Below, piece after piece: positions 7,265-11,345 of a stretch of DNA of 11,345 bases. The notes below the pieces were generated by a model. That model saw only the letters and a list, made by a program, of their open reading frames with translations. It was not told the origin of the DNA and searched no databases. The translations under genes were made by a program, and so were the position numbers. Origin of the DNA: Chloroflexota bacterium (lineage in GTDB: Bacteria > Chloroflexota > Anaerolineae > B4-G1 > SLSP01). The stretch lies in the NCBI GenBank assembly GCA_022707665.1, contig JAKJAE010000066.1, positions 1 through 11,345 on the forward strand, read 5' to 3'. The first letter of the stretch is position 1, and each line of letters begins with the position of its first letter.

Positions 7265-7700
7265 CAGAAGCCTGTTGATAACCTTCCCCTGGAAGCGACC
7301 CCCAAGGATTAGGCAACCGTCCCCCGACAACCCCTAACCCTGGGATCAGGGGGGCCATCACAGACGCGGCTCTAACCCTCAAAGCGCCTTCGCCTGTGGA
7401 AAAGTGGCCCCAATTCGGTGGATAAGTACCAGGAACCGGGGAAAACTACCCTCTGGCCAGGCACCTGACGCCCACCGTCCGGGAAGGCCGCTTCCTTTAC
7501 CAGAAGCATCCGTACACCCCATAGGGAAGTTTCACGAGGGTTCTCCACAGTGAACGCCCGGCGGAAATCCGTACATCTTGAGGGCCACATCACGATCGGT
7601 CACCATCTGTAGGGGCGCACTGGCTTTCTCCACACAATCCCCCGCCCTACTACTGTGACTATCTATTCCAATCTATATGCTGATCAAATATCTCATGCAG
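7265..7700. other. candidate chromosomal replication origin (oriC)
   Basis: A gene-free stretch with five 9-mers each one mismatch from the DnaA box TTATCCACA/TGTGGATAA: TGTTGATAA 7273-7281, TGTGGAAAA 7395-7403, GGTGGATAA 7417-7425, TTCTCCACA 7541-7549 and TTCTCCACA 7626-7634. By simple base counting, about 0.1 such matches would be expected by chance over both strands of this region. The first three point leftward and the last two rightward. The last box is followed by a C-rich block (7639-7647), then CTACTACTGTGACTATC (7647-7663), resembling the GC cluster plus DnaA-trio order known from Bacillus subtilis, then an AT-richer stretch to ~7690. A repeated TCCGTACA occurs at 7509 and 7568. parS is 1.5 kb away, genes diverge from here, and the strand composition flips. 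dnaA is not adjacent. Confidence 0.78.
7647..7692 (+). other. possible DnaA-trio and duplex-unwinding stretch of oriC
   Basis: Downstream of the DnaA-box-like TTCTCCACA (7626-7634) and the CCCCGCCC block come the triplets CTA-CTA-CTG-TGA-CTA (7647-7661), then TCTATTCCAATCTATATG and GATCAAATATC. It is the AT-richest part of a GC-rich window. The order box, GC cluster, trios, AT-rich DNA matches the basal unwinding module described for bacterial origins. Confidence 0.55.
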
Positions 7701-7740
7701 AGTCTCAGAGACCCATCAGATGGTGCATGAAGAGAGAAAC

Positions 7741-7770
7741 AAAAAGAGCCTCCCATTAAGGGAGGCTCTT
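7741..7770 (-). terminator. intrinsic terminator of tRNA-Glu
   Basis: On the leftward strand AAGAGCCTCCC (7770-7760), loop TTAAT, and GGGAGGCTCTT (7754-7744) form a perfect 11-bp stem, with the T-run continuing to 7741 and then GTTT. It begins one base after the tRNA 3' end and stops leftward transcription about 50 bp before the AT-rich part of the origin. Confidence 0.9.
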
Positions 7771-7771
7771 A

Positions 7772-7844
7772 TGGCCCCAGGGGAATTCGAATCCCCGTTT
7801 CCGGCTTGAGAGGCCAGCGTCCTAGGCCGCTAGACGATGGGGCC
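7772..7844 (-). tRNA. tRNA-Glu (anticodon CTC)
   Basis: A 73-base cloverleaf on the leftward strand. The acceptor stem is GGCCCCA/TGGGGCC with discriminator A; the D-arm is GTCTAGCGGCCTAGGAC. The anticodon stem is CTGGC/GCCGG around loop CTCTCAA, with anticodon CTC at 7810-7808. The T-arm is GGGGA-TTCGAAT-TCCCC. CCA is not encoded. The base pair closing the T-loop is A53-U61 instead of the nearly universal G53-C61. A promoter lies just upstream and a terminator just downstream, so this is a single-gene transcription unit. Confidence 0.95.
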
Positions 7845-7857
7845 GTCTACGTCGGAT

Positions 7858-7885
7858 ATTGTAGCAGAATCGGTCTCCGTGTCAA
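7858..7885 (-). promoter_or_regulatory. tRNA-Glu promoter
   Basis: On the leftward strand: perfect TTGACA (7885-7880), 16-bp spacer, TACAAT (7863-7858) preceded by TGC. Transcription would start near 7851, about 7 bases ahead of the mature tRNA. Confidence 0.85.
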
Positions 7886-7947
7886 GCACCCGCAACGGCC
7901 GGGGTGGGCGTCACTTTTCCGCAGGACTGTGGGCTCGCATGGCTGCC

Positions 7948-8041
7948 GTAGGGCGAAGTTGCACTTCGCCCATCCGGGCGGCGCCTATTCCGAGTGGCGC
8001 CGCCGCTCTGCCGCCGCGGGCGAACTCCAAGTTCGCCCTAC
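7948..8041. repeat. 94-bp composite palindrome of three hairpins (REP/MITE-like)
   Basis: The left arm starts GTA and folds as GGGCGAAGT-TGC-ACTTCGCCC (7951-7971). The centre folds as GGCGGCGCC, 10-base loop, GGCGCCGCC (7977-8004). The right arm folds as GGGCGAACT-CCA-AGTTCGCCC (8018-8038) and ends TAC. The two outer arms are also near-perfect inverted copies of each other, so the whole element is a large imperfect palindrome. The form suits a dispersed non-coding repeat; copy number cannot be seen from one window. Confidence 0.8.
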
Positions 8042-8142
8042 GCAGGGAGCGCCTGCCCAAGTCTGGCCGTGTTTGCCACTAATGATGCGGAAATCTGACG
8101 GACACCCCAACGGCCGGGTGCATCGCCGCGGGTGCTCCTCTT

Positions 8143-8174
8143 CCCTTCGCAAGGTTTCCGCACCTTGCGAAGGG
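8143..8174. repeat. perfect 13-bp-stem hairpin
   Basis: CCCTTCGCAAGGT (8143-8155), six-base loop TTCCGC, ACCTTGCGAAGGG (8162-8174). Neither side has a T-tract, so it is not an obvious intrinsic terminator. It lies in the gene-free repeat region between tRNA-Glu and the sigma factor gene. Confidence 0.7.
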
Positions 8175-8183
8175 TTCTGCGTC

Positions 8184-8222
8184 GCTCGTTCTGGCGCTCG
8201 CGTTCTAGCGCGCTCATTCTGG
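8184..8222. repeat. degenerate tandem repeat, 12-14 bp unit
   Basis: Three adjoining related units: GCTCGTTCTGGC (8184-8195), GCTCGCGTTCTAGC (8196-8209) and GCGCTCATTCTGG (8210-8222). The shared core is GCTC(G/A)..TTCT(G/A)G. No function is evident. The rest of 7845-8300 has no gene I can support on either strand: its open frames are Arg-rich readings of the repeats. Confidence 0.45.
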
Positions 8223-8301
8223 GGGGCGCGCGTGTCGCACATTGCCGCGCGGGCTCCAAATGCGGTAGCCCTGCACGCGTGTTTTGCCTTCGCCTGTCGC
8301 C

Positions 8302-8328
8302 TTGACGGAGCGGTCCTGGGCCTATAAT
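8302..8328 (+). promoter_or_regulatory. probable promoter of the sigma factor gene
   Basis: TTGACG (8302-8307), a short 15-bp spacer, and a perfect TATAAT (8323-8328). Transcription would start near 8335, giving a leader of about 70 bases that contains the whole tandem repeat at 8342-8389. The short spacer suggests a weak promoter or one that needs help. Confidence 0.6.
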
Positions 8329-8341
8329 GGGGTTGGGCGTC

Positions 8342-8389
8342 GGGACTGTCCTGCACAGGGGCTGTCCCGCACGGGGACTGTGCCGCATG
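8342..8389 (+). repeat. three tandem 16-bp repeats in the leader of the sigma gene
   Basis: GGGACTGTCCTGCACA (8342-8357), GGGGCTGTCCCGCACG (8358-8373) and GGGACTGTGCCGCATG (8374-8389) abut without spacers. Each differs from the others at only a few positions. They lie between the predicted transcription start and the ribosome-binding site (AAGGGG, 8396-8401). They could be a DNA operator, an RNA element or a stray dispersed repeat. Confidence 0.75.
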
Positions 8390-8405
8390 AGCCTGAAGGG
8401 GCTAG

Positions 8406-9047
8406 ATGACGACCGTCGAGCGGACAAACGAAGCGTGGGTAGCCGCACTGAAGGACTCTCCGGATCCTCAGACCGTTACGGATCTGCGCGAGCGGCTGTT
8501 GCGCGGACTGCGCTATGCGCTCAAGCAGTACCACGTGACCGAGTCTGATCTCGAGGATTTCGCTCAGGATGCATTGGTGAAAGTCCTCGACAACGTCCAG
8601 ACATTTCGAGGTGAGAGTAAGTTCACCACCTGGGCCCAGAAGATCGCGATCCGCGTTGCCTTTTCCGAACTGCGGCGCAAGCGCTGGGAGAACATCGCGC
8701 TGCAGGACATGGTCCCGGATGAGCCGGCCAATGAGGACGCGGGCGATAGTTCGCCTCTGGACTGGCTGGCGTCGGCGGAGCCCACGCCTGAGCTCCACGT
8801 GACGCAGCAGAGCCTGCGTGCGATGCTTGCGGAACTGATTCGGAACGAGCTGACTGACCTCCAGCGACGCGCCCTGGTTGCCGTGGTTCTGCGGGAGATG
8901 CCCATTGAGGAGGTCGCCCGGCGAATGGACACGAACCGTAATGCTCTCTACAAACTGCTGCACGACGCACGCCAGCGGCTCAAGGCCCGCCTGGAAAGCC
9001 AGGGGGTGTCGGTGGACGATGTGCTCGAGGATTTCGGATCTGAGTGA
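8406..9047 (+). CDS. RNA polymerase sigma factor, sigma-70 family (ECF-like)
   Basis: A 213-residue protein with the two-domain sigma layout and no region 1 or 3. Region 2 spans ~28-96: 'DLEDFAQDALVKVLDNV' matches the core-binding helix, and 'FTTWAQKIAIRVAFSELRRKRW' the -10-recognition part. Region 4 spans ~137-196: 'LTDLQRRALVAVVLREMPIEEVARRM', then a helix-turn-helix 'DTNRNALYKLLHDARQRLKARL' for -35 recognition. A ~40-residue acidic linker joins them. It directs core RNA polymerase to an unknown regulon. ATG 8406 has AAGGGG five bases ahead. A small Cys/His protein 56 bp downstream looks like its anti-sigma factor. The three 16-bp repeats in the leader could be a control site. The short acidic tail (VDDVLEDFGSE) is too small to be an extra domain. 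Confidence 0.88.
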   Translation: MTTVERTNEAWVAALKDSPDPQTVTDLRERLLRGLRYALKQYHVTESDLEDFAQDALVKVLDNVQTFRGESKFTTWAQKIAIRVAFSELRRKRWENIALQDMVPDEPANEDAGDSSPLDWLASAEPTPELHVTQQSLRAMLAELIRNELTDLQRRALVAVVLREMPIEEVARRMDTNRNALYKLLHDARQRLKARLESQGVSVDDVLEDFGSE

Positions 9048-9103
9048 GTGTGGTCGCACGTGTTTGTCACCCTTGTTAGCCCATTTGGCCATAGGGAGTA
9101 AGA

Positions 9104-9388
9104 GTGTCGGTTGCCCCGACGTCAGAGCGATGTTCAAGGTATTATGATGCCATGATCAGTATAGAGACCAGGAAGCTACACCTTGTGGTTCGCGATATCC
9201 TCGCCACCCAACCCGTCGAGATTGGGTGCGACACCTGTTTCGCCCAACTGGATCAGTTCGTTGAGCTTATCCTGAAGGGTGAAGATGCTGCGGCTGCGAT
9301 GCCGCTGGTGGCTGCTCACCTCGAGCATTGTAGTGCCTGTCACGAAGAGTTCGAAGCGCTCCTGTCGGCAGTGCGCGCACTGTCTTAG
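9104..9388 (+). CDS. small zinc-binding protein, probable soluble anti-sigma factor
   Basis: A 94-residue protein without a transmembrane segment. Cys42-x2-Cys45 is followed by His72-x3-Cys76-x2-Cys79, in the context 'AAHLEHCSACHEEFEALLSAV', which resembles the zinc-finger (HC2-type) fold of anti-sigma factors. The helix between, 'LDQFVELILKGE', suits the same fold. Such proteins sequester a sigma factor and release it on a signal, often oxidation of the zinc-binding Cys. The position right after a sigma gene supports this; the pairing is inferred. The GTG at 9104 has AGGGAG five bases upstream. ATG 9152 would remove 16 poorly conserved-looking residues and lies just after a TATTAT, so it remains an alternative. 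Confidence 0.75.
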   Translation: MSVAPTSERCSRYYDAMISIETRKLHLVVRDILATQPVEIGCDTCFAQLDQFVELILKGEDAAAAMPLVAAHLEHCSACHEEFEALLSAVRALS

Positions 9389-9469
9389 GGCGGTGCATTC
9401 GTTCCCGAACCGTCTGGCGGTACAAGTGGGGAGTTGAATGCCCTGCTGCGCGTCGGGTGCCCCTGATCG

Positions 9470-9498
9470 TTGACATTTACTTGACAAAGTGCTAACTT
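9470..9498 (+). promoter_or_regulatory. promoter upstream of the small membrane protein genes
   Basis: TTGACA (9470-9475), 17-bp spacer, TAACTT (9493-9498) with TGC directly before it as an extended -10. A second TTGACA (9481-9486) follows 11 bp later but has no matching -10 box. The rest of 9389-9551 holds nothing else I recognise. Confidence 0.6.
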
Positions 9499-9551
9499 AT
9501 AGGCAGCGAGCTCCGGGCGCGGCTCCACGAACCGAGAAGGGAGTACCAGCG

Positions 9552-9929
9552 ATGGGATGGGTCTTTGCACTGGTGGGAACGATCGGTCTGTTGTTTGCCG
9601 CGATCGGGCGCTCATTGGAAAGCGGGATCTGGGAGGGCTTCTTTACAGCAGGACGGGCCGGTCGTGTCTTCCATCCCTGCGGGTCGCGCGCCCTCTGGTG
9701 GGTGCAGAATGCAGCGCTGGGCAGCACCGCCGATGATCTGGAGTGTCGCTACCTGACCATCGTTTCCCGTCCCTATGAGCAGGTCTTCATCCGCTTTCGT
9801 GGGGAGGCGAGCCGCAAGGGGCAGTATGGGCCGCTGGGCTCCTACCAACGGGTCGTCTATGTCGAAGAGATTCTCGAGCTTCGAGAGCGTCGTGATGGTG
9901 ATTGTGGACGAAACCGGGACACGGATTGA
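9552..9929 (+). CDS. small membrane protein of unknown function, possibly frameshifted at the end
   Basis: A 125-residue protein I do not recognise. A hydrophobic helix (residues ~3-18, VFALVGTIGLLFAAIG) anchors it to the membrane. The rest is soluble and contains 'FHPCGSRALWWVQNAALG' and a beta-rich stretch near 'QRVVYVEEILEL'. ATG 9552 has GGGAG eight bases ahead. The last ~16 codons (RERRDGDCGRNRDTD) have mostly A/T third positions, unlike the rest. The +1 frame from about 9876 instead reads FESVVMVIVDETGTRIDAP with normal GC-rich third positions and ends at 9963, inside the next gene. An indel near 9870-9880, either real or a sequencing error, would explain this. It is followed by a DUF3592 gene and probably shares its transcript. 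Confidence 0.65.
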   Translation: MGWVFALVGTIGLLFAAIGRSLESGIWEGFFTAGRAGRVFHPCGSRALWWVQNAALGSTADDLECRYLTIVSRPYEQVFIRFRGEASRKGQYGPLGSYQRVVYVEEILELRERRDGDCGRNRDTD

Positions 9930-9950
9930 TGCCCCGGCAGGAGGTGTGAA

Positions 9951-10430
9951 ATGCCGTTCCTGATCTTCCTGGGTAGCGGCGCGATGCTGCTGGGCCTCGC
10001 CCACCTGATCTGGATGATTGTGACGAAGCGTAGGTCCCAGGGCATCGCGAATTGGCCTTCTGTTGAGGGGCAGGTCCTGGCTGCGGCTGTTTCGACGCTG
10101 GCGCGCGAGACCCCTGAGGGTATCAGGCGAACCCATACCCCTGTGATAACCTATGCGTACGAGGTTGCGGGGCAGCCCCACACCTCCCATCGCCTCAACT
10201 TCCTGCCCGACAGCAGCACGACCTACGCGGATGTCACCCTGGCCCGGGCAGCGATCGCACCCTTCCCGACGGGGGCGCAAGTCAAGGTCTACTACAATCC
10301 CACAAATCCCCAACAATCGACCCTTGTCAAACCCCGACCATCGGCCCACAATGTCGTGATTCTCTATGGCGTTGTGGCGATGATCGTCGGCGCGGGAATC
10401 ATCATACTGGGTATTCTGCTCCTGTCTTGA
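9951..10430 (+). CDS. DUF3592-type membrane protein
   Basis: A 159-residue protein with one transmembrane helix at each end (~3-24, FLIFLGSGAMLLGLAHLIWMI; ~136-158, VVILYGVVAMIVGAGIIILG) and an external or internal beta domain between. The middle has the DUF3592 pattern: 'NWPSVEGQVLAAAVS', then 'TPVITYAYEVAGQPHTSHRL', then 'FPTGAQVKVYYNPTNPQQSTL'. The function of this family is not established. ATG 9951 has a strong AGGAGG six bases upstream. If the preceding gene is read through its alternative frame, the two overlap by 13 bases. Confidence 0.8.
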   Translation: MPFLIFLGSGAMLLGLAHLIWMIVTKRRSQGIANWPSVEGQVLAAAVSTLARETPEGIRRTHTPVITYAYEVAGQPHTSHRLNFLPDSSTTYADVTLARAAIAPFPTGAQVKVYYNPTNPQQSTLVKPRPSAHNVVILYGVVAMIVGAGIIILGILLLS

Positions 10431-10477
10431 GTGGGGAAGCACAGTGAGCGGTAGCTTTGGTGGAGAGGAGCACAAGG

Positions 10478-10768
10478 ATGGCTGATCTAAGAGGACACGT
10501 CGATGGCAAACACAACGCCCACAAGGTGTTGTTGTATGCTTTGTCTACCTGCATCTGGTGTCGCAAGACCCGTCAGTGGCTTGAGGAGGCGGAGGTCGCG
10601 TTCGACTACGTCTATGTGGACCTGGTGAGTGCCGATGAGCGCACGTCCGCGCGCGAGCATATCCGCCAATTCAGCGACCGGACGTCTTTTCCTGCAATCA
10701 TTTTCGATGACTCGGATTGCATCATTGGCTTCAAGCCCGATGCGATCAAGGAGCGCCTGGGGCTATGA
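10478..10768 (+). CDS. glutaredoxin/NrdH-like thiol redox protein
   Basis: A 96-residue protein with a glutaredoxin-type thioredoxin fold. Strand '[10 protein letters not shown]' is followed by the redox motif Cys25-Ile-Trp-Cys28 and helix [11 protein letters not shown], then strand FDYVYVDL. The cis-Pro motif is '[10 protein letters not shown]' and the end is '[15 protein letters not shown]'. CIWC replaces the common CPYC. It exchanges dithiol/disulfide with protein partners in the cytosol. ATG 10478 has AGGAG seven bases upstream; an in-frame GTG at 10457 would add seven residues without need. Its stop overlaps the next start as ATGA, so it is translated together with the disulfide reductase, which probably reduces it. 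Confidence 0.85.
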   Translation: MADLRGHVDGKHNAHKVLLYALSTCIWCRKTRQWLEEAEVAFDYVYVDLVSADERTSAREHIRQFSDRTSFPAIIFDDSDCIIGFKPDAIKERLGL

Positions 10769-11310
10769 GCGAGAATCGATCGATTTCTGCTGAAGCGGTG
10801 GACAAGCTCTACGCACGCCTGGACCGTGAGGCCAAGGCCGGCGGATACAACCTCAACCCGGATGTGGAATTCACCAAGGGCCTGGTTGAGGGATTACTGG
10901 TCAACGAGGCCCGGTATGGGTATTGGGCCTGCCCGTGCCGTCTCGCCGATGGCGTACGGGAGAAGGACCTCGACATCATTTGTCCCTGTGACTACCGCGA
11001 TCCCGACCTGACCGAATGGGGCGCGTGTTACTGTGGTCTCTACGTCTCGGATGCGGTGCGCGATGGCCATCAGGAGCTACAGCCGATCCCCGAGCGCCGA
11101 CCTTCCGAGGAGGAGCGCGAGGCGGCCTCCCACGACACGCCAAAAGCATCCGCAGAAGCCGACCACGAAGAGGTTCTTGTGGGCTTCACCTGGCAGGGGA
11201 TCCCCGTCTGGCGGTGCAAGGTCTGCGGCTACCTGTGCGCCCGGGACGAACCGCCGGAGTTGTGTCCCATCTGCAAGGTGAAGAAGGATCGCTTCGAGCG
11301 TTTTCTCTAA
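10765..11310 (+). CDS. ferredoxin-thioredoxin reductase catalytic-type disulfide reductase fused to rubredoxin
   Basis: A 181-residue two-domain protein. The first domain (~8-105) has the FTR catalytic-subunit pattern of three Cys-x-Cys pairs: Cys56-Pro-Cys58, Cys73-Pro-Cys75 and Cys88-Tyr-Cys90, in '[11 protein letters not shown]', 'IICPCDYRD' and 'GACYCGLY'. In FTR these hold one [4Fe-4S] cluster next to an active-site disulfide. An acidic, flexible linker (~107-136) leads to a rubredoxin-like domain with Cys151-x2-Cys154-Gly-Tyr and Cys167-Pro-Ile-Cys170 for a single iron. Fusions of this kind are known as ferredoxin:disulfide reductases in methanogens and some bacteria. They pass electrons from ferredoxin to thioredoxin or glutaredoxin-like proteins without NADPH. 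The four-base overlap with the glutaredoxin gene points to that protein as its substrate. The start is ATG 10765. Confidence 0.9.
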   Translation: MSENRSISAEAVDKLYARLDREAKAGGYNLNPDVEFTKGLVEGLLVNEARYGYWACPCRLADGVREKDLDIICPCDYRDPDLTEWGACYCGLYVSDAVRDGHQELQPIPERRPSEEEREAASHDTPKASAEADHEEVLVGFTWQGIPVWRCKVCGYLCARDEPPELCPICKVKKDRFERFL

Positions 11311-11345
11311 GAGCTGTCCTCCTCGCCGGAGGAGAGACGGGGGAG

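Noticed and set aside
7529..7536. GTTTCACG, a half parS site inside the origin region
   Set aside because: Only one half matches; the following AGGGTTCT does not complete the palindrome.
7951..8041. CRISPR-like reading of the repeated GGGCGAA arms
   Set aside because: Only two inverted copies with no regular spacers or direct repeats; better explained as one palindromic element.
7806..8327. Long rightward open frame over the tRNA and repeat region, and overlapping leftward frames at 7985-8448
   Set aside because: They cross the antisense strand of tRNA-Glu or the hairpin repeats, are Arg-rich and show no domain; they are by-products of high GC.
9104..9151. Leaderless start at ATG 9152 after TATTAT for the zinc-finger protein
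   Set aside because: No -35 box at the right distance, and GTG 9104 has a well-placed AGGGAG; kept only as an alternative.
9481..9486. Second TTGACA upstream of the small membrane protein gene
   Set aside because: No -10 box at 16-18 bp; the first TTGACA with the extended TAACTT is the better pairing.
11317..11333. TCCTCC-TCGCC-GGAGGA hairpin after the last gene
   Set aside because: Six-bp stem without a T-tract, followed by a G-rich end of the window; too weak to call a terminator.

Overview
The window looks like a piece of a GC-rich bacterial chromosome that carries its replication origin. The gene set suggests a member of the Chloroflexota (Anaerolineae or a related class): a lipoprotein solute-binding protein with a Thr/Pro-rich linker, a tandem-HTH XRE regulator, a RodZ-type protein and a ferredoxin-dependent disulfide reductase fused to rubredoxin. 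The phylum is an inference from this ensemble; no marker gene settles it.

Left arm, 1-7076. Genes at 1-2363 and 3072-7076 read leftward. The first block is a membrane-anchored clan GH-A glycosidase followed by a lipoprotein sugar-binding protein that runs off the left edge. A Nudix hydrolase of the CoA-pyrophosphatase type (2386-3075) is the only rightward gene here; it starts back-to-back with the glycosidase and ends tail-to-tail with rimO. The second leftward block is one tight run: XRE regulator, TPR protein, rplI (ribosomal protein L9), rodZ-like gene, rimO (S12 methylthiotransferase). It contains two notable cis elements: a perfect consensus parS centromere site between the TPR gene and rplI, and a terminator-like hairpin with a T-tract inside the first codons of rimO.

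Origin region, 7077-7771. About 700 bp without a gene hold five 9-mers one base away from the DnaA box, then a GC-rich stretch and CTA-type triplets resembling the DnaA-trio element, then an AT-richer stretch. Strand composition changes from C-excess to G-excess around here and transcription diverges from it. With parS 1.5 kb away, I read this as chromosomal oriC. dnaA itself is not in the window. A leftward tRNA-Glu(CTC), with a good promoter and an intrinsic terminator, closes the region on the right.

Repeat region, 7845-8405. No convincing gene. It holds a 94-bp composite palindrome made of three hairpins (REP/MITE-like), a separate 13-bp-stem hairpin, degenerate tandem repeats and, in the predicted leader of the next gene, three tandem copies of a 16-bp unit.

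Right arm, 8406-11345. All genes read rightward: a sigma-70 family (ECF-like) factor followed by a small soluble zinc-finger protein that is probably its anti-sigma factor; a small membrane protein with a possible frameshift near its end; a DUF3592 membrane protein; then a translationally coupled pair, a glutaredoxin-like protein and the FTR-type disulfide reductase/rubredoxin fusion, likely a ferredoxin-driven thiol redox relay.
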